Source: Methanobacteriota archaeon (GTDB lineage Archaea > Thermoplasmatota > Thermoplasmata > RBG-16-68-12 > JAFNFQ01). From it: a stretch of 60,502 nt of DNA. Where the stretch lies: NCBI GenBank assembly GCA_017885655.1, contig JAFNFQ010000007.1, forward strand, positions 1 through 60,502, read 5' to 3'. A program made the position numbers and the translations under genes. Each line of letters opens with the position of its first letter. The first letter of the stretch is position 1. Under the pieces are notes generated by a model, which did not search any database, had not been told where the DNA came from, and saw nothing but the letters and a program-made list of their open reading frames with translations. Positions 57,601 to 60,502 of the stretch are shown here, piece after piece.

Positions 57601-60175
57601 GCGCAGTCTCAAGCCAAATCGTGGTGGGGTTCACCGATGCGGCCGGTGACTCATAGGGATAGATGTTCGTGGTGAGCGGGACGCTCGCGCTCGCCATCGG
57701 GTCCCCGGCGATTGTCGCGACGATGCTGCAGGTCTCCCAGTCCTGCACTTGCGGGACCGGCGGCACATCGACAGCCACCTGGATGTTCACCTGTCCCTCC
57801 GGAACGAGAAGTCCCGTGTCCGGGATCGAATCAAGATCACCGGGTGAGTCGGCAAGAGGCGTGAAGCCGTCTGCCATGAACAGGGTAGTGGACCACGATT
57901 GCGGCCCGAGTTGGACCTGCACGTTCGCATAGGAATCGACAGGTTCCTTGTTCGTGATGGTGAGGATAAAGAATACGCGTGCGCCCAGGTCCCCTCCTTT
58001 TGTTTGCCTGGGGCCGATGAGGACGAGCGGGAGTGACGGGACCATGTTGAACCGCCAGCCCGCCGCGATCGAAGTCGGGTCGTCGTAGCCGTTCGCCGTG
58101 CCGAATCCATCAGGAACGCGCACCATGCTGAAGTCCTGATTGTGCGCAGAGGACCAGCCGACCATGTCCAGAAGCGCGCCTCCCGGCTCGTAGAGGTAGA
58201 GGTTGTCCCCGCTGGCGGTCATCTGGCTGAACAGCGCCGGCGCCTGCGAAGGTCGGATTATGTAGAACGGGTTCGCAGCCGAGAGGATCACGGAAGGCAG
58301 GGTGAACGCCGCGTCACCGACGAGAGTATATCCTCCTATGTTGAGAGACCCGAGGGACTTGAAATAGAGCTCGATGAAGCGGTTATTGGGGTTCGCCGCG
58401 TTGAATAACACTTCGTTGAGCACGAGAGGGGGATTGACAATCGGTTCGACGCCGCCGTTCGGCGCCCCGAACGTCGGGATGGCGGCCCGCGCCCAGTTCG
58501 AAGTGTAGCCGCCGCCCGAGGGCACCCGCGCCACCGACTCCGTATCCAAAGGATCCGGCGCTGGTCCGAGCTGACCGTAATGAACCGAATCCTTGACGGC
58601 CGCGCTCGGGTTCTGAAGCTGTACATAGCCTCCCTCGTCACCGAGAGTGATGTCAATCACCAGGCTGGAGGTCGGAGGGTCGCCGACCGTCCGGTACGCG
58701 CCCGCCGGAATCGAGGCCAGCGGAGTCAAGATAACGGTCACGCCGTCGACGACCAGCCGCCAGCCCGTCATGTCGATGAGTCGCCCGCCGTGGTTGTACA
58801 GCTCCACCTGCTCAAGGCCGTTGGGGCTGTCGCGAACCTCGGTGATCATCAACTCGCTTATCTCGAAACCTGCGAAGTACGCGTGGTAGGCCGGCGGACT
58901 CCTCCTGTCGCTCCATATCACGTAGATGCCAATTGGTCCCGCGATCGCTGAAGGCGCCACCTGGTCGGTGCTGTCGTCGCCCGGAGCGTTCTCGTCCGTG
59001 TCGTCGACCCTGATATCGTTGCTGTTGAGGGTTCCGTCGCCCCAAGTCGCGCCATTGTCCTCGGACCAGGAGGCGAACACGTCGGTGTCGCCGTTCCTGT
59101 AGTCGGACCAGACGACGTAGAGGACACCGGATGATTGCATGATGCTCACGCCACTCGGCAAATACGCCATGGTCGCTGGGACATCGTCGACCTGCACGAG
59201 GCCGGTCCACGAGACGCCGAGGTTCACCGTCTGGGTGTACGCGATCCAAGTCTCGCCCAGGGCGTCCTCCTTCGTGAAAACCACGTGCGCTGTCGCAGCG
59301 CCGCCCACTGCGATTGATGCGAACCGTGCATCTCCCGTGCCCGCGGTGACCGTAATAATCGAATTGGTCTGCCAGCCGTTGCCTTGGTTCATCGAGCACG
59401 CAAGCCAGAGCGTCGTCGCGGTCGGGCCCGCCTCCTGCCACGCGACGCAGATCGTGCCACCGCGTGCGGACAGGCTCGCGTAGGCGTCTCCGTTAATGCT
59501 GGTCGAAATCTGAGTCTCCGCCACCCAATTCCCGCCGCCGTTGTTGGACCTGGCCACGAAGATGTCGAGGTTCCCGTTCCTCGTGTCTTGGAAGGAAGCA
59601 TAAATCCGCCCGTCCTTGTCGTCGACGGCGATGCGGGGGATCGTGGCAGTCGCGCCGCCCGTGTCCAGTGGGTGCTTGTCGAGCGGGCTCCATGTGTTCC
59701 CGCCATCGTTCGAGCTGATGACGTAGATGTCGTACTGGAAGGCGAGCATCACCTGCCATGCCACGTAGATGCGGCCATTGTAGGGTCCTCCGGATGTATC
59801 GACGGCGATTGATGGTACGTAGTTGTTTGAACCGACGAACCCGTCAATCCTCCTCTGAGGGGAAGACCACGTCAGACCGCCATCGGTCGAATTCGAGTAG
59901 TAGATACCTCGGTCGGCTCCGCTGCTGTTATCACTCCATGCCGCGTGGAGCTTGCCGCTGGAATCAATCGCGATCACCGGGCCCCCCGGGGATGCCGGGT
60001 AGACCCACCCCACGTTCGAGTCGACCCTCACGTTTGGTCGTGAGAATGCCGGCGTGACCGCCGCGCCGTACTCTGCCAATCGGGGGATCAAGACCAGCAC
60101 CGAACTGGCCATAATCACCGCCAGCACTAGCGCACTGAGATGGCGACTTTTATCGTAACGCCTGCGTGCCCACAT
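54656..60175 (-). CDS. Giant membrane protein: BNR propeller, lamin-tail, vWA (MIDAS), PH-like cytosolic tail
   Basis: The 1839-residue protein starts with a signal/anchor helix (LSALVLAVIMASSVLVLI). Residues about 45-430 are sialidase-like BNR repeats (YYSNSTDGGLTWS, SSNDGGNTWS, WSEDNGATWG). Two lamin-tail domains follow (LMITEVRDSPNGLEQVELYNHGG, LVLNEVLFNAANPNNRFIELYF), then Ig-like repeats. The vWA domain (about 888-1080) has the full metal site: D893-x-S-x-S (MIDSSGSMAPPF), Thr in SSGSTNLYDP and Asp in MLTDGDEQ. About 1200-1500 are WxDW-type repeats (WSDWVDNGTALSFD). Membrane helices lie near 1537-1556, 1605-1625 and 1635-1657. The last 150 residues (FIVPREYDLVFTDKRLIFAKRAG) look like a PH/GRAM-type domain, expected in the cytosol. 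The chosen ATG 60175 has an SD-like stretch (gggggtaggtc). The gene faces the FG-GAP gene, 45 nt apart. Confidence 0.88.
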   Translation of the reverse strand: MWARRRYDKSRHLSALVLAVIMASSVLVLIPRLAEYGAAVTPAFSRPNVRVDSNVGWVYPASPGGPVIAIDSSGKLHAAWSDNSSGADRGIYYSNSTDGGLTWSSPQRRIDGFVGSNNYVPSIAVDTSGGPYNGRIYVAWQVMLAFQYDIYVISSNDGGNTWSPLDKHPLDTGGATATIPRIAVDDKDGRIYASFQDTRNGNLDIFVARSNNGGGNWVAETQISTSINGDAYASLSARGGTICVAWQEAGPTATTLWLACSMNQGNGWQTNSIITVTAGTGDARFASIAVGGAATAHVVFTKEDALGETWIAYTQTVNLGVSWTGLVQVDDVPATMAYLPSGVSIMQSSGVLYVVWSDYRNGDTDVFASWSEDNGATWGDGTLNSNDIRVDDTDENAPGDDSTDQVAPSAIAGPIGIYVIWSDRRSPPAYHAYFAGFEISELMITEVRDSPNGLEQVELYNHGGRLIDMTGWRLVVDGVTVILTPLASIPAGAYRTVGDPPTSSLVIDITLGDEGGYVQLQNPSAAVKDSVHYGQLGPAPDPLDTESVARVPSGGGYTSNWARAAIPTFGAPNGGVEPIVNPPLVLNEVLFNAANPNNRFIELYFKSLGSLNIGGYTLVGDAAFTLPSVILSAANPFYIIRPSQAPALFSQMTASGDNLYLYEPGGALLDMVGWSSAHNQDFSMVRVPDGFGTANGYDDPTSIAAGWRFNMVPSLPLVLIGPRQTKGGDLGARVFFILTITNKEPVDSYANVQVQLGPQSWSTTLFMADGFTPLADSPGDLDSIPDTGLLVPEGQVNIQVAVDVPPVPQVQDWETCSIVATIAGDPMASASVPLTTNIYPYESPAASVNPTTIWLETAPPAYLPKETTVTLTVTGRGTAMFRQRPQDTVFMIDSSGSMAPPFGNDPSYRRLTASKHYVDLLSVPDRAAVVDFDADAILVGNDHLSSDYPHIKSNIDTIDSSGSTNLYDPIRITVDELVAYGNQSHIWVGIMLTDGDEQEHHTEAQILGQAQRAADNGIVIFTIGLVDSGGGMNEALLQQIAQITGGVYMRAQTASDLDAIFALIGQIVKNMAGYDDDVTDSIPMISVLLPGYIHYVGATANPAPSYAGLFNGQMNLQWNVSKLTINETWTATFRVTSGMSGAGLDGEVLPDSRVTYMRYDDTRISIPFPQVHINVLEPPPPPPTPVNCTITRNPLMGNVTVDGFNYTAGTMFSWLSGEIHNIRVWDPDMVGGGSRWVFDEWDDGGAIAHDITIGRSDRTITANYSQQHQPIVNLLGLDSLHGVSAHFTSRGLLVDQPGLSGTWSDWVDNGTALSFDTTGANSNATEQWVTLTGFSTAPWTSVTSTFTRDVFYWHQVTPTIIFQGLPLFVSVPISFTVFGSVKTSGTATAWTDWVDYGTAVSVGGRVDVPPSTRYINLISTGATSLQFTITSAETIVVPFMAQFRPTVCLIGTNPEHTVDVRFNDSTASPVRRVAINVSGIWTDWADDGSFTVFSGSTSGYPPRRAINATQLLVDSAFSACIIYEPPPPINTEPNYKPLISLAFVALLLILGLFWGNRKPWDRHIPDPLQPMKPEELAKREAELRKMPIAEKFKVLSLAELKEKFAVDRHWTMTTLAMPFAVVEGILGVASLATGILRVPDSGNWLSAGIIVNTLLLLAGIIYDAFMQSRGYRVPGEAELASLKLEDTPKEVGLIADEKEQREGDVAAEKILGTVLGLETLIGNFIVPREYDLVFTDKRLIFAKRAGYARKLGDTNEVAAGLTETAPPNYDAKDLDRILDEKKANFALQYNDIVHAAIGGLFTKQLRIATSDLRLRVQVPKADLPKLREALHATLPQFGF

Positions 60176-60502
60176 GACCTACCCCCTCGCCGATTCCCAG
60201 GGAGCGAACGAGGAGTGCAACATCGGCTCTTGCCAAGGCCAGAAAGCCAGCCCAGCTCCTGACCTCCTAACCGTGCGGCCTGTTATATATAGCTAGTGTA
60301 GCAAGAGCAGGCATGCTTCCGCCGCAGCGTGAGGCCCGCGGAGACGCTTCGATGCATCACGCTAGCGAAGCCGTGAGATACTGACAATGTCGTTCGATTT
60401 CATTTTCAGGAATGATATTGAACGCACGAATCATCGTGAGACATGGGTCAGAGAACGTTCCGCTGCTGGTATTCTGGCTTAAGACGCAAACAATTGTGAG
60501 AG
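60176..60502. other. Upstream region of the vWA gene with TATA box
   Basis: On the minus strand ctatatataac (60282-60292) is a strong TATA box, giving a leader of about 85 nt for the vWA gene. Beyond 60300 to the window end I see no open gene, RNA or clear repeat, only short stems such as gcttcg/cgaagc near 60345-60375. Confidence 0.5.

Noticed and set aside
60300-60502. A further gene at the right edge
   Set aside because: All frames are interrupted within about 35 codons and no domain or start signal is recognisable.

Overview
The window reads as a chromosomal segment of a GC-rich archaeon, most probably a non-thermoacidophilic member of Thermoplasmatota. Archaeal markers are DNA topoisomerase VI (both subunits), RadB, ribosomal protein L10e, archease, Dph2, archaeosine genes (queC, queE), isopentenyl phosphate kinase with type 2 IPP isomerase and GGPP synthase, and four-subunit-type pyruvate ferredoxin oxidoreductase. 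Many genes have a TATA box about 26 nt before the start codon (leaderless or nearly so); others carry a Shine-Dalgarno matching the archaeal anti-SD (GGAGGTGAT). Topoisomerase VI argues against Thermoplasma/Picrophilus proper. TAG is used freely as a stop (at least eight genes), so a pyrrolysine code is unlikely. Placement is inference; no rRNA is present.

Layout. 1-1.2 kb: end of a secreted SBBP-repeat protein, interrupted by an amber codon. 1.3-11 kb: smc-scpA-scpB condensin operon, then a 1.5k-residue protein of about 21 helical repeats ending in a RING-like zinc module. 11-16.5 kb: histidine ammonia-lyase, GyrI-like protein, aldehyde dehydrogenase, secreted PKD protein. 16.6-21.5 kb: Ras-like GTPase, class II fumarase, methyltransferase, and a second, class I two-subunit fumarase. 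21.6-25.8 kb: zinc-ribbon/LURP-one-like protein and three glycosyltransferases, two of them a tandem duplication including the promoter. 26-29.3 kb: top6B-top6A, tRNA-Arg(GCG), and a decayed nitroreductase stub. 29.6-32.6 kb: POR operon with fused gamma-delta subunit. 32.6-40.8 kb, minus strand: wHTH protein, adenylate kinase, GHMP decarboxylase-type enzyme, HAD protein, archease, queE, queC, membrane thioredoxin, dph2, mfnA, rpl10e. 41-43.9 kb: IPK-fni-idsA lipid operon. 44-46.7 kb: PadR-controlled ABC exporter. 46.8-60.2 kb: radB and two giant convergent cell-surface genes.

The most striking part is the right end. One gene encodes a cytosolic KaiC-like fold that has lost its P-loop, a zinc ribbon, a TNGL-repeat linker, a membrane helix and then fourteen FG-GAP (integrin-alpha-type) repeats, with a PEF-type C-terminal anchor. 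The facing gene encodes a sialidase-type propeller, two lamin-tail domains, a vWA domain with an intact MIDAS, several membrane helices and a cytosolic PH-like tail. Both link a large outer adhesive region to a cytosolic module, which suggests an integrin-like surface pair. The second candidate system is the 21-repeat RING-like protein behind the condensin operon.

Regulation visible in the sequence includes perfect or near-perfect inverted repeats at the promoters of smc, the class I fumarase, adk, padR and radB. No CRISPR array, insertion sequence or rRNA was seen.
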